From Adineta ricciae (taxonomy: Eukaryota > Rotifera > Eurotatoria > Adinetida > Adinetidae): 64,000 nt of DNA. Where the stretch lies: contig CAJNOJ010000050.1 of assembly GCA_905250025.1 (NCBI GenBank), positions 374,135 through 438,134 of the forward strand, written 5' to 3'. This document shows, in pieces, positions 1 through 12,069 of this stretch (position 1 is the stretch's first letter; every line of letters starts with the position of its first letter). The notes under the pieces were generated by a model, which ran no database searches, was not told the origin of the DNA, and saw nothing but the letters and a program-made list of their open reading frames with translations. Made by a program: the position numbers and the translations under genes.

Positions 1-209
1 CTAATTGTCGCAAGTCATGTTGTTATCTGCGTAGGCGAATGTTCTCCACATTGCACTAGGACGACTACTCATTTATTTACACTTTGCTTCAGGGCGCAGA
101 ACGAGATCATGAAGAAGATTTTTTTGAGGACAATCTGATGAATATTGGATTGCACAGAACTCACTCGTTTTTTATAATCATCATTGAATTTCTCCGGACG
201 CGAATCTGA
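1..209 (+). CDS. Possible 3' end of a gene entering from the left edge
   Basis: Two short plus-strand segments read in one frame. The first, 1-30, ends in ASHVVIC before a GTAGGC donor. The second, 93-209, begins GAERDHEEDFF and ends LRTRI before TGA, after a pyrimidine-rich acceptor (ttgcttcag, 84-92). The 62-base gap matches the intron size seen throughout the window and the frame is kept across it. I do not recognise the protein. The 38-residue last exon is acidic at first, then hydrophobic (FFIIII). The competing reading is a minus-strand open frame starting at 221 (MSRRSDSRPEK...) with a GTGAGT inside it. The intron size and acceptor favour the plus-strand reading. It would converge on the ORP gene that ends at 582. 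Confidence 0.35.
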
Positions 210-581
210 TCGTCGACTCATATTTGTCAAAAAGCGAGAAATCTTTAAAAATAAATATTAAGTTACAAAATAAGATTAGCCAGTTGACATTTCAGACAGC
301 ATAGCTGAATATGACTCGCTTAATTAATTTATAAAAACAAACCAAATACAATCGATTAAAATTTGAAAAATAAAATAAAACAAATTACAGCACTCTAAAG
401 GAGAAGCCGAGGATCCTAGAAAATTTCCACACAAAAATTTCTCTTATCATTGTGTTTTCCATTTTAGCAAGACATTGTCATAAATTTAACGGGAAGTTCC
501 GTGAAAGAAACAGGAATATATGACTAGTAAGCAGAGTATAGATGGAAATTGCCGATTAAACATTAGAGTTTCTATGTTGAT
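210..581. other. Intergenic, downstream of the ORP gene
   Basis: AT-rich sequence between the possible left-edge exon and the stop codon of the minus-strand ORP gene. It presumably holds the two converging 3'UTRs. No gene or RNA recognised. Confidence 0.6.
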
Positions 582-3500
582 CTACCATAATGGTACGAAA
601 TCAACACGAGCCCAATGTTCTTCACGCTTTTTCCAATAGGAATGTGAAGGATCTTCTTCACGGATAAGCTCGTACGAATCACCATTTGCAGCAAACCATT
701 TTGGACTGACGGCAGAACTGGAACGTGAACGTTGAGCTTCTTCAAGACGAGCTTTCTCTTTCTCAGCTAGTTCAACTTGTCCTGATTCAAGATAACTAAG
801 TGAACACGTAGAACGATTAGAAGTATAGAAATGATGAGTAGAAGTACATTTACCGTTGATCAGGTCGAAAACGTGTGTCTGTGGGTGGTAATTGTTGACG
901 AAGATCATCATCAAGTTCATTCAGTTCAATAGCAAATCGAGTAAAACCGTAATATTGTTTGGAATTCTCTGGAACAGCGCCTATATAAAAATTCAATTAA
1001 AAACAATCATATTATCGAGCAATAACAAAGCTTTTAAGACAGAACAATAATTGTCGATTGAGTTTCTTACTTTGTCGCCAAATACATTTTGCTGTTTGAT
1101 CATTTCCACAAAAGACTTCTTCGTGCCAATGGCCAAAGATTTTGTGTATTACATTACCTTGAGCGTCTTCAATATCACCGGCAACATTATTCAATCGTGT
1201 TCGATAATCACTCTAAAATTGTATACATTCATACAGATGACATTTGAATAGAATGTGTACGAACTTGAATAAAACTGATTCGAGCTTTTGCTCCTAAGGA
1301 ACTCTCAACGAGAACATCACCGTAATGATCAATCCATCGCTCCGAGGAGAGAACATTATGTATGCACATTTTACACTTATTCCATGTGATTGTTTCATTG
1401 TATTTCGGAAAAAATAAGACATTTTTCGAATCAGGAAAGATTTCTGTTGAAGTAGAAGAAAATGATGCAGATTAATTCGAATTCGTCTGAGAACATTACC
1501 CATAGATTTTCCCCAAAATTTGATTTTCACCTGTAATTCTAAACGCAAAAGAATACTCGATCTTTGTCAACTTCAATCCTTTTCCACATACTTTGCGAAT
1601 AAATAAAATTTGGTGAATCGCATGTGCAAACACTAATTGGTGGATGATGGCTAACCTAAAATCTCCACGAATTCACATTTTCATCTTCCATCGTTATTCT
1701 TTTACTTGTTCAGCGATAAATTTCCATCCTTTATCATCTCGTATACATTCATATGTTTCACCTAGGAGTGGATTGAAGTTTTTTCTCCCCGTGCGGTAAT
1801 AGTTAGCTGCATATGTCGAAACAATGAACGCAGCGACATACACAAGACGTAAATGAACGTCGTCTGTTTGAGCGGCTCGATCAAGTAAATCCGAATATTC
1901 CATTTCCTCACATAACTTTTGCAAAACACCCAATGGTTCATTCAAAATGACTGGCAATGCTATTCGAGACAAATCTTTGCCAATTGCTTTTCGCATTATA
2001 TTCCATAGACCCACATTGGAAGTATCCGGTGCACATGCACTTAATGATGAACGACGCCATTTCATTTGAGGAGGTTCTGGAAAAAATGAATAAAACAGAA
2101 ATTTGAAGAAGAATTATTCCACTTACTTAGCTGCGGTGGAACAGATGATTGCCGTTCGATATTGTCAGGATGACTTTCATCATCACCATAGCTTGATGAT
2201 TCGGAATCAGACTAGATACAAATGAACGTCAGAAACCGACAAAATGACTGTTTCCTGACTTCTAACTAGTTGTTTCTAAATGAGACCCTCTCACTACCTC
2301 GAGAGTGCAAAATGTCATACCGATAACGAGAATAGGCGGTACAGTCGAGAAAATACCAAATTTTCTGCTGATATATTGGCTCTTCTTAGCAAATTAAATA
2401 AACTTTCTCCTCGCCTAGTACATTCCATTACTGACTCTTTCGCTTCGCACAATGTGAATGTTCGACATCATCATATTTTCTGGAAATTCTAGTTCAAAGT
2501 ATCTTCTATCGTAATGTCACACACATCTTAGCTTCTAATTATTTTATTTGAGAATGTTTCCGTGCTCTACATACTAATTTTTCTATTTCATCTTTGTTAT
2601 CATTTAAGAGTATTGCATTGAGAGCTTCGGGTGCATCATAAAAAATTGATCCTTCTCTTGAGATAGTCGCACGAGATGAAATTGAATGATAACCATGTTC
2701 ACCCTCCGAAGTCAAGGAATTATTCTACGAAAAAGAAAAACACAACTTATTTTTGTATTACGATAATAACAAAGTATTGAGCATCTACCAATGATTGTTG
2801 TTGTTGTTGTTGTTCCAAAGCAAATACAGACAAACGTTTTTGCAAGTTATTCAAATTATCAAAAACTAGAATCGAACTGAATCTATGAATCGTATAAGTC
2901 ATTAAATGTAACTCCAACCTTTTTTAGCTATATTATAATAATCTTGTCGTTGAAGATCCAATACTGTACTTGAATTTAGACTACTGATGCTAGCTGATGG
3001 AGTGTGACCAATCGATCTTGTTCCATCCTAAGTCAAATTAATCAAGATTACTGTCAACGAATTGTATCAGTATATTTACAGTTGATTTCGAAGACGAACT
3101 AGACACCGAGGTGCTATTAGCATTGATTTTGATATTTTCCAGAATGTCCGATAGGTTACTCAGTTGTATTTGAACATCAGAAAAATCTAGATGCAAGAAA
3201 TGAGAACATAAACAATATAAATCCATCTATTACCATTGTAAAAAAGTTGATCAGTCGACAAAGTACTAAAACAAATTCTTTAGCCTACACTAATCTTGTT
3301 TAAAATTAGATGTTACTTATTAACCGCTTGATTTTCATTCGAATGATTTGTATTATCCTTGGGTATGGTAAAAGATCGTTGTTCTAGTATTCCTTGCCGA
3401 TATTTTCTGTGTATGGCTATTTGGTCTAACCATTGATCGAACAATTTCTTTTCTTTGATCTTCAAATGATAAACACAGTTCGTTTCATCGATATTTATTC

Positions 3501-4220
3501 GTTGAGATTCCCGAATATACGTAACCATACATAACCCAATATCGCATTTACCATTTAGACGATCACGTTTTACCTTCAAATACAAAGAGAAAGTTTGTAT
3601 TCATATCCAAGATGAAACATTTGCAACTTACACTCTGTTCAGATTTACCATAAATCATAATACCATTTTCTAACTTGAAAAATCGTTTATGCCAACCTTG
3701 ATACGGCCATTTCCGTCGTTTCATCAAGTAATTAGCTAGAGTTATCATTGGTTTTGACTGATCTTCACTGAATATCATTGGTAAGATATGTGCATTGTAT
3801 GTCTGAATCACATTACGAAAGTAATAAATATAGTAAAGTAAGTTTACTCTCTAACTTTTCTTTGTTTTGGTTTCTTTTGACCAGCTGTTGTTTTTGACTT
3901 TTCATTCGCTACTCCCGATACTTCTTCGTCTGAATCATCACCATTATCCGAATCACTAGGAACCTAAGTAACAAAAATTCATTTGAAATTGTTCTGATAT
4001 AATTTTAAAGCATGTATAGAAAGACGAAAAAGTTTATAATTTGCCTCACTCGATCATCTGCATCGTGCTCGTCGTCTCCATTTGGGGTAGCTGGTGCACT
4101 CGATTTATTTACTGTTGTTTTGCGCTTTCGCGGAAGGAGATGGATTTCGTAGACAGAATCGTTTTGCAACTCCCCGAATGTTTTCAATCGCAACGGCTTT
4201 TTACTTTTTTCGTCACCCAT
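582..4220 (-). CDS. Oxysterol-binding protein-related protein, ORP3/6/7 type
   Basis: Lipid-transfer protein of the OSBP family, which moves sterols or phosphoinositide-coupled lipids at membrane contact sites. About a dozen exons. The PH domain is split over exons near 3803-3629 and 3576-3309 ([19 protein letters not shown], then [11 protein letters not shown], then [16 protein letters not shown]), closest in wording to ORP3/6/7. A serine-rich linker follows, with a seven-glutamine run at about 2800. The ligand domain begins near 2060 ([20 protein letters not shown], then NPLLGETYE). The OSBP signature EQVSHHPP is present but split by an intron: EQ ends the exon near 1700 and VSHHPP lies at 1638-1655. 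The C-terminus has [13 protein letters not shown], then [16 protein letters not shown] and a terminal YWKKREEHW block, as in the family. The stop is at 582. The ATG at 4220 has an in-frame stop just upstream, so it is the simplest start; see the alternative 5' exons. Internal boundaries are approximate. Confidence 0.9.
2795..2814. repeat. TTG/CAA trinucleotide run coding polyglutamine
   Basis: A TTG run on the plus strand reads as CAA on the minus strand and codes seven glutamines (ALE-Q7-SL) in the linker of the ORP gene. It is a likely site of length variation. Confidence 0.8.
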
Positions 4221-4619
4221 CGTCAGGTCAAATCAGTTGTAAGAATAACCATCAAATGTTACTTTGATACTTTTTATGATGACGACAACAAATTCAGAAC
4301 AAAAATAATATGTTTTTTCTTCTCTTTTTTCGCCCGGGTGTTTCGTCCTTTCAGGGGTATCCTTATTGAAAATAAACGAAGAAGAAAAAATAATGTATAG
4401 ATGTACATTTCTTTTGAAGGACACAGATGAATAGACGTGCTCCTATTTTCAATGCAAAGAAAAGCATGAAAAAAAAACAATCTTTTTGCGTTCTCAATTA
4501 GTCAATCACGACATTTGAACCCTATCGTCATGAATACCATTAGAACGATACAATAAAAGAACTGCTTCGATAGGAAACTAGAAAAACCTTTTCTGATTTA
4601 TTATTGTCGAATCACTCAC

Positions 4620-5071
4620 CTGCTCGTTATTGAATGACGGTCTCCGCGATCGTATTTGTGATTCATTAGCATAGGGACGTACGAAAGAGTCAAATATAGT
4701 CAACAATGGTGTATTGTTATCCATTAGTCTCAAACTCTAGACTACCGATAATGACGGATCTTTGAGTAAATAGACGTAGAAGATGAGCAAAGTGTGAAAG
4801 AAGAATGAGGAAATAGAAAGAAGAAGAAAAAAAAAAGAAGTAAGTTCAACTTCCCTCTTAGTATTCGACCGGAAAACAGAACATATACTTCATTAGATGG
4901 TAATGATGGAAATAAAGAAGAGTGGTATTGCTTGAAGATAAGCGAACGTCAATAAGAGTCTTTCCTCGCATTTATTTGAAAAATAATTGCACGTAATGAG
5001 AAACTTACGGAACGCGTCTTTTGAGTCTTATCGGTCGAACCAAGTGAAATCAATGTCGTTGTCTTTTGCAT
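4620..5071 (-). other. Candidate alternative 5' coding exons of the ORP gene
   Basis: Two minus-strand segments look like coding exons. Segment 5009-5071 opens with ATG (MQKTTTLISLGSTDKTQKTRS would be its 21 residues) and ends exactly at a GTAAGT donor in phase 0. Segment 4620-4736 follows a CTAG acceptor in phase 0, codes 39 residues including an internal ATG at 4724 (MDNNTPLLTIF...), and ends at a GTGAGT donor in phase 0. Together they would give a 60-residue N-terminus. They do not join cleanly to the 4220 exon, because the only in-frame AG nearby (AAAAAG before CCG) lacks a pyrimidine tract. They may be a second promoter's first exons, a separate short gene, or chance. Confidence 0.35.
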
Positions 5072-6154
5072 ATTGAGGGTGAGAATGTTGGAGAGTTACC
5101 GGGTTATTTAATTCATTGATACATCTAGGAGATTAACGAGAAAAAAAACATGATGAGTAACATACAAAAAGATTAAGAATAAGAATAGAAGAAAAAAAAA
5201 GGAACGAACAATTTTCTAAACGAATTATTCGATGATTATTTCCGGAATAAAAATAGTTATTAGCGAATCATAGGAACTACTACTTCTTGTTGTCGACGAC
5301 TCGCTTGTCAATGGATGGATATAAAATGGAACCAATCTAGAAGAATATACTTGAACAAGTGTGTAAATGTTGCTTCCCTTATCAAAGATGTCGCTTAGAT
5401 GATAATCAAATAAGATTTTGTCATCAATAACATGCTGTTTTCTTCTATTGATTCTTGTTCGATTCCTCAGCATCTCTCAGACAGACAGACTTTTGTTAGT
5501 AGAGTAAACAAAAGAATTTTAACGCGAGCATCTCTTCAATCCTGTACCAAAAATAAACGGTCTTTTTTGTTGATTTCCATAGAGGGTTTTTTCATGCCAA
5601 CATTTTCTTTTCTTGTTGATCATTCTGTATTGGATCAAGATTAAAAAAATACTTGATATATTTGCCAATCATTCCTCGTCCTATTTGATTAACAATCCAG
5701 AAAGAACACGTGTATTCAACCATATAATCTCGTCGTAAAAATCCATGAAATATTGCGTTTCATTCATAAATAATATCCGGCAAGATCATCTTTCATTTGT
5801 TATGAATAATTAGCAATGTTAATCATCTCTTATTTCAATCAACGAAAGTCTTTTTCTGTAAAGGTTTGACATCGATTTTTCAAAATGTGTACTCATGTGA
5901 TAAAAGAATGTACAAATAAGAGAACGGTTATGAACTTTGTACAAAGAACCAAAAACGAATATACAATCCACTGATATAGACAGAGAGAAAGAGAGCGAAC
6001 GTCAAGAAACAAGAAACAAAGAAACGTTATGTTTAGGAACAGAAAAGATTCACTATCTGACACACACACACACACGGATTGAAACATGGAAAAAGTGAAC
6101 CTGAGAGAGGAAAAACAAAACGTTAAACTCAAAAAAGAAAAGGGAGTTTCATTA
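5072..6154. other. Intergenic between the ORP and TRIM genes
   Basis: No convincing gene. It contains A-rich runs and a (CA)7 microsatellite at 6061-6075. Open frames here are short, low-complexity and lack splice context. It should hold the ORP promoter and the 3'UTR of the TRIM gene, both minus strand. Confidence 0.6.
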
Positions 6155-8919
6155 TTAAGTGTAGCGATATTTTCGTATTGAATCTGTTGTTAAATCAACA
6201 CAAAGCACGCATCCGTCACGTGTTGTTGCCAATGAACATGGACGTCGTAATCGATTAGAATGGGAATCAATAATACGTAATAAATGACCATGACTATCAT
6301 AAATCTCAATACGTGCAGTACCATCTTTTTCACATTTTCCAGCTAAGAGAAGGCCATTCTTATCCACGCATAATGCCGTATAAAAGCCTGAAAGATAAAG
6401 ATTCGAATAAATTCGACAGCAATATTCTATTTACCTCCTTTCGATGTCAACGCAGGCATAGGCTTCGAATGTGAGGGAAGTGATACTGATGTTTGTAATT
6501 GTCTATGATGAGATGAAATTAAATCAGGCGGTTGATAGGTAATATGAACATCAACATCAACGATCTGTTGGGGCGTTAGCGATGTTATTTGACGTAGATA
6601 TTTGCCTTCATAAGATAAAATATGTATGCGATGATCACCAACAATAATTTCATCTTGTAAACCAATAGTAAAGCCTTTGACAGTTTTAATCCCATATGAA
6701 CGTAAATCAATTTTATTAATTAGATCACCAGTACGATTGTCAACGATGAAGAATATGTTATTGTCAAAGATAAGTAAAGAATTTGGATGATGTTCGAATA
6801 AAGCAATTTGAACAGGCTCATCAAAAGATGAACATGTGATTTGATTATGGATATTAATCTGACTATTCGGAGTTGATGGTGATGATGATGGATCAGAGTT
6901 GACTATGGAAAATTCAGTTATCAATTTACTTTTCCAGTCCAGTAAGTAAAATGTTGAGGTTGAAGAACGATAAGCAAGGCCAGTGCTGGTCGTTTCTAGG
7001 AGTGTATCAGTTGCTAGAATAGAAAATGAGCAGATCGAGAATATGCTCATGTGAAATCAGTGGTAGTTTACCAAGATGATTAATAAATTTTCCTTCTGTT
7101 GATAAACATTTTACTCGACTATTTCCTGGATCGAGTACATATACTTGTTCTCGTTCAGTACTATCGTCCACAATCACTTTCACCGGCATAGACAATTCAT
7201 TTTCACCACGACCACATTTACCTTGAATAATCAATGAGAAGCAAATCTCATTAAATGCTTATATCTCAAAAAGGCAAGTCTTACCAAATGACCACAATGG
7301 ATTATTGTGTTTTGTGACATCGATAATAAATGGCGAACCTGCTATTGGTCGATCAAATATTCTTATATCAATCTTATGATTTCCACTAATCAACGGTCGA
7401 AATATAATCGTATAAATACCATTTTGTTTATCATGAAAATTATATTCACATAATTTACCATACGGATCCCAAATATTAACTGTTAATGGATCACCACCAT
7501 CGACGCGTGCGTTGCCATTATAATCAACCGTTTCAATGTGTATGGCGCATTGAAGATTAGCTACTGCTGGCTCAATCTTTGCTCGGCATAGTGGTGGATA
7601 TGTTGATGACACACGTATACGACCAATACTATTCAATGAACGTGCCAGATCTTGTAAAGCTTGATTATGTCGAAATTCGAATTTCATAAAAGAATTTTCA
7701 CGTGGTTCGCCCAAGAGAGACATTCGTTCGATTCGATCGTTCAGTTCTTGAATACGTTGGGTAAGAATATGAATATCGGATGCTTGTTGAAAAAGAGCAC
7801 ATTCTTGTTCGATTTTAGTTTTCTCGTCTAAAATCAACTTATATGCAAAGAGAAATTTCTTCCAAACAAATAATCTTACTTAAAATGACATTTAACTGAT
7901 CGTTAAGTACTTTTAATTTATAATCTCGAGTCGTTTTCAATGATTGCAAAAGATTATTTTGACGATTGTCGACATAACTTTTTATTTCAGTAAATGATCG
8001 ATTGATCGCTTCGGCTAGAAACGAAAAACCTGTTTGCAACAACGGACTGGTACTTCCAAAGAGAAATATCTACCAGCTTTGTCCATACTACAATCAAGTC
8101 GTGTGATTTCATTGTTCACTGCTTCGAGTGCGTTATCCAAACAACTAAGAGCTATAAATAGAAAAGAAGAAGAAGAATATTTCGATTCTATCAAATGGAA
8201 ATCTGCGTTAATCATTCCGACATATGCAATAACTGTTGTCAAGTCAAAGTTAATATCTGTCAGTCAAGTTTCAAAACAAAAAATCCATCATTTGCATATT
8301 GAAAACTTGAATATATTTTCTCGCTTACTTTTAGATGCTTTGAAAAACAAGATTTCATTCATGCGTTTGATTGCCAAGGAAAATGGCACGACAGTATGTT
8401 CAGCTGAGATCTGATGTTGATCACATAATTGACAAAAAATTTTATCGCATGTTTCGCAGAACAGTAATTCTTCATTCGTATGATAAGTGCACTTTGGAAT
8501 GACATCACGTCGTAAGCGGACTAACAGATCAAGCAACTGATTGACAATAAATGACGGTGGAAAAGATGTGACGCCACCTTGAAAAAGATTCTATGCTGTT
8601 TTTTATCTTATTTACGCAAGAAAATTACCTCTAGGTAAGAGAATATGTTCGCGACAAATAGGACCTAAAACGACAATGTGTTGAAGCGAACTATGTTACT
8701 AAGTTACTTGTACATACATTTGATTGCATCGGATCTCGGTTGAGAATTGACAATTCGTTCTAAACATTGTCGACAGACAGTGTGTGAACACGGTAATAAT
8801 TTCGGTTGATGTTCGTTCGAATTCGACGAGAATTGATTAATACAAGTTGAACATGTTAAAAAATGCTCGGTGAAATCTTTGGCATTGATATTAATTGTTT
8901 CAACTAATGTCGAACCCAT
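6155..8919 (-). CDS. TRIM2/TRIM3-type RING-B-box-filamin-NHL protein
   Basis: Probable E3 ubiquitin ligase of the TRIM-NHL class. The start at 8919 gives a RING finger within the first 75 residues: C23, C26, C44, H46, C49, C52, C68 and C71, the last pair in CPICR formed across an intron. A B-box follows near 8490-8400 (CTYHTNEELLFCETCDKIFC, then CDQH and EHTVV), then a coiled coil (about 8240-7700). A filamin/ABP280 repeat lies near 7560-7300 (VDGGDPLTVNIWDPYGK, then AGSPFIIDV), followed by NHL beta-propeller blades to the stop at 6155 (QGKCGRGENELSMP, VYVLDPGNSRVK, final LCVDLTTDSIRKYRY). This domain order is that of vertebrate TRIM2/TRIM3; TRIM71 also shares it, but the N-terminal RING layout fits TRIM2/3 better. 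Exons are small, with introns near 60 bases. Targets cannot be read from sequence. Confidence 0.88.
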
Positions 8920-10136
8920 TTGTTTTTTATCAGTCGAGTTATAGTTTATTATTCTTAGAAAGATTTCCTTGTCACATTACATCTGAAATTTAGACATATG
9001 TATGTATATCTATACGATCAACATAAACTGACATTGATGCATGATCCGGGAAGAAAAAAGAGAAAGACAAAATAAACTGACTGCAAGGACACATCTAACC
9101 TTGTCTTTAGCTCGTCAATAGTGTTCTACCACAATAGTCGATTCAAGTTGTTAACAGAGTCCAATTAGATACAGAGAAATTGAAGATAAGATCAAACAAC
9201 GAACGATCTGATAAGGCGAAAAGAACGAAGTATTCAGTGGAAAACTCGACGAGAATCAAAGAAGACATGTTTGCTCTCTATCTGTGCGGAGATTTGATTC
9301 ATTCAAGGACTTGATTAAGATAAGGACTGTGATGAAGATCGTACAATCGATGTTTGTCGAATGCTTCACTCTTGTCTATCTGTGCGTGTGATTAAAAACG
9401 AAAATTCTCTCGTTACTTCGATGTCTCTAAAGAATTGTCGAATAGATCCAGAAAGAAATGAACAGATTTTCCTGTTGATGTATTGTTTCTTAGATTTCGA
9501 TCGTATTGTTTGAAAAATGTGTCAGTTGTTGCGCTAAATTGAATTCTCTCGAACGAAATGTAATTATCGACTTACTGTTGATCTTTGTGAAAATGGCGTG
9601 AGCAGTGTATTTCTATTACTCATATGCCGAAACGACATGATTTCATCGTTCGATATATATTATGAAGTGAAAGAAAGAAAAATATTTTCGTTTCGAGCAG
9701 GTCAAATGAAGAAAATAACTGACACTCGAATTGTTCATTCTAAAATATGTTTTCGCGCACGCCACGGCCTACTTTGATTTGATACTGAACGCGAATTGTC
9801 GACTTGTTTGTCACTTGATTCATTCAGTCATTCACAATACGAATGAATGACGTTTATATTACTGATAATAATGCTTACTTACTTATTTCGGGATGGCGCG
9901 TGTGAGAAGAAACGAAGAGAAACATTGGAAAAAAGGGAGAGAGAGAGAGAGAGAGAGGGAGAAGAGGAAAGACGAAGATGACGACAGGCGTCGATAACTT
10001 TTCTTTTTTCTCTTTTTCTTTCGTTTCGTTTATTCGACGCAAATTACTTGCAGATGAGACGATCATCTGCTTGCTCTCGTGCGTAGTTACTTTAGATCTG
10101 CTGATCAGCGACAAAGGAAAAAAAAATTAAATGTAA
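8920..10136. other. Intergenic between the TRIM gene and the tRNA
   Basis: No gene recognised. It holds the upstream region of the TRIM gene and a GA microsatellite (about 9937-9957). Small open frames over the GA/CT-rich stretch are low-complexity artefacts. Confidence 0.6.
10118..10126 (-). terminator. RNA polymerase III terminator of tRNA-Lys
   Basis: A run of nine A on the plus strand is nine T on the tRNA strand, beginning 11 bases after the tRNA 3' end. This is the usual pol III stop signal. Confidence 0.85.
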
Positions 10137-10209
10137 CGCCCGAGCAGGGGCTCGAACCCTGGACATTGTGGTTAAAAGCCACACGCTCTACCGACTGAGC
10201 TACCCGGGC
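10137..10209 (-). tRNA. tRNA-Lys(UUU)
   Basis: A full cloverleaf reads on the minus strand. The acceptor stem is GCCCGGG paired with CTCGGGC (one G-T pair), the D arm GCTC-AGTCGGTA-GAGC, the anticodon arm TGTGG-CTTTTAA-CCACA and the T arm CAGGG-TTCGAGC-CCCTG. The anticodon TTT reads lysine codons. The discriminator base is G, as usual for tRNA-Lys. There is no intron, and the CCA end is not encoded, as expected in a nuclear gene. Internal A and B boxes (TAGCTCAGTCGG and GGTTCGAGCCC) are intact, and a T-run terminator follows. It looks functional. Confidence 0.96.
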
Positions 10210-11623
10210 TACGATATACAAACGATCAGATTATCAGATCTTCTTGCAAGAACTGAGTAATAACGTCTAGAAAAAATTCTGTTTTTCAATTTTGTCATTG
10301 GAGAATTTTTATGAGTTATGTTCGGTATGATTTGAAAGGTTGGAATTTTGTTGAAAACAATTTCTCATGATGACATTTAATCGCGTGTGCATGCCAGGGT
10401 CGTCATACGCAGTATAAGCAAAATCTCGACCTTGCGTCATGTCATACATTTCGTTACTCGAACATTTATCTCATCTTGAGACAGTCTCCTAAAGACTGAT
10501 CAAGACGAATCATCGTCGTTTCTCAAGGTTTGATTAGACAGATCAGCAAAGAGCAAATAAATGAAAGATTTATTTAATATCATCTAATAACAATATGACA
10601 TAAGCTCGAGATGTTATTCATCATATCAGACAACATGTACATCTATAACATAAATTCATTTGATCGATCACTTATGTCTTTGGATTAAACAAAGAATATA
10701 TATATCTATGATATCCATTCTGTTACAGAAGAAAATTCATTGATATCTCATATTACGATTGATATTCTTCTTCTTCTCCTCTGTTTTTCTGACCTTTCTC
10801 TTGTTAGACAGAGTAAAATACGATTCAGAGAGATCATTTCTTGAAGTTTCTAACGACTTACCCCGGTGTTTTCAGCTTATAGCCATGTTTACCATTGTAT
10901 AGACTGTTCAATGACACAATCGTGTTTCAATCTCCTTTCCCTCCTATTTGGTTGCTTTGCATTTATGTACGACATAATCTTCATTTTTACCTTCGTCTCG
11001 TTTGCATTTTCAATTGTGTTTTGTCGTCGCTGTCGATCACGCTTTTGAACAGCAATATATTCAAATGAGACTCACCTCCCCTTTTCTTTTTGTCTGTCTG
11101 TCTTCCTTTCTACCGTTACTAAACAATAATCATATCAATAAAAGAACATACATGCGAAGAAATGAATAGGGTAAACATTCTCTCATCATTACTGATTTTA
11201 CAAATGACAGACAGAATACGATTAGCCTTCATTATGCTACAGTACATGCCTCTTGATTGTACACACTGCTAATCTCGTGGTGACAACAATGAACAAGAGA
11301 AAACTTTCACTAATCTATGTGATGAATATGCGTATTAACTTTTTGTTATCTATGCCTTAGATAAAGTGATTGGTTCTCGGCTTCTGAGATAAGTATCCTC
11401 GACTCAGAGTTGCGAGGATTCTTCTGATATCTGTGATTGTTGTATAGGGAAATCGTTAAAGAAGAAAGTTTGATAGTAAATTTTATCTATTTTATTCAAT
11501 GAGTTGGGAAAGCATTAGCAAAAAATGAATGTTTCTAGAAGATAAATGGGTACCGATGATTTCATGGATACAAAGGAACACAGTCAATGTATTGTTGTTC
11601 AATTATAACCAGTTCAAAGATCA
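10210..11623. other. Intergenic between the tRNA and MIC10
   Basis: No gene recognised on either strand. A 60-codon open frame at 10866-11048 is phenylalanine-rich and lacks splice or homology support. The minus-strand 3'UTR of MIC10 should lie at the right end. Confidence 0.6.
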
Positions 11624-12069
11624 TTAATTACTGGATGGTTTCTACAAAAAAGACTAGCAAGTATAATTAACTACTAACAAGTTCGGCTTACAGGTGATAG
11701 GTGTCCACGAAGTGTCGCTAGTTTCGATACTTGCCCAGGAACATAAGGTGAACGGAATTCGTTTTGACAGTTTCCATATCCCATTCCGAGACCAATACCA
11801 GTACCCAAGAAAACAGGCCACGGGCGACCTAAGTTTTAGAGAACGAGAACGTAAGATATTTAAGGTGCTACAATGAGTACGAACGTCGGAAGAGAACTGC
11901 AGAAAAGACGATACCCAAAGCAAGACCGGACGCTAGAATTAGACGAACGAATGAATGATTTGGTCATGGATATTTTCTTACCTGTTTTAACGATTGTGTC
12001 TGTGACGCATCGATTCCATTTCTCACCGTAAATTTCTTCAGATGCTAAAGGACGCGTTGGTGTTGTCAT
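11624..12069 (-). CDS. MICOS complex subunit MIC10
   Basis: Small inner-mitochondrial-membrane protein that bends cristae junction membranes as part of MICOS. Exon joins give about 96 residues. Exon 1 (from ATG 12069) carries EKWNRCVTDTIVKT, matching the family's KWDRCL motif. The next exon starts in phase inside ACAG|CG and gives ASGLALGIVFSAVLFRR. The third (RPWPVFLGTGIGLGMGYGN, then CQNEF) holds the glycine-rich GxGxGxG second membrane hairpin. A last short exon ends KPSSN at 11624. Both predicted hairpin segments keep the glycine motifs needed for oligomerisation, and length fits the family (about 75-100). The ATG directly follows CTAG, so a 5'UTR intron (donor GTAAGTAAGTAAG, about 12154) or a spliced leader is likely. 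It is head to head with CTNNBL1. Confidence 0.9.

Noticed and set aside
4041-4400. Plus-strand 119-codon open frame
   Set aside because: It is antisense to the first ORP exon and its upstream region; the composition (F/C-rich) is that of a reverse-frame shadow.
9875-10114. Minus-strand 79-codon open frame next to the tRNA
   Set aside because: Much of it is translation of GA/CT-rich low-complexity repeat; no homology or splice context.
11694-11876. Plus-strand 60-codon open frame
   Set aside because: Antisense to the conserved MIC10 exon.
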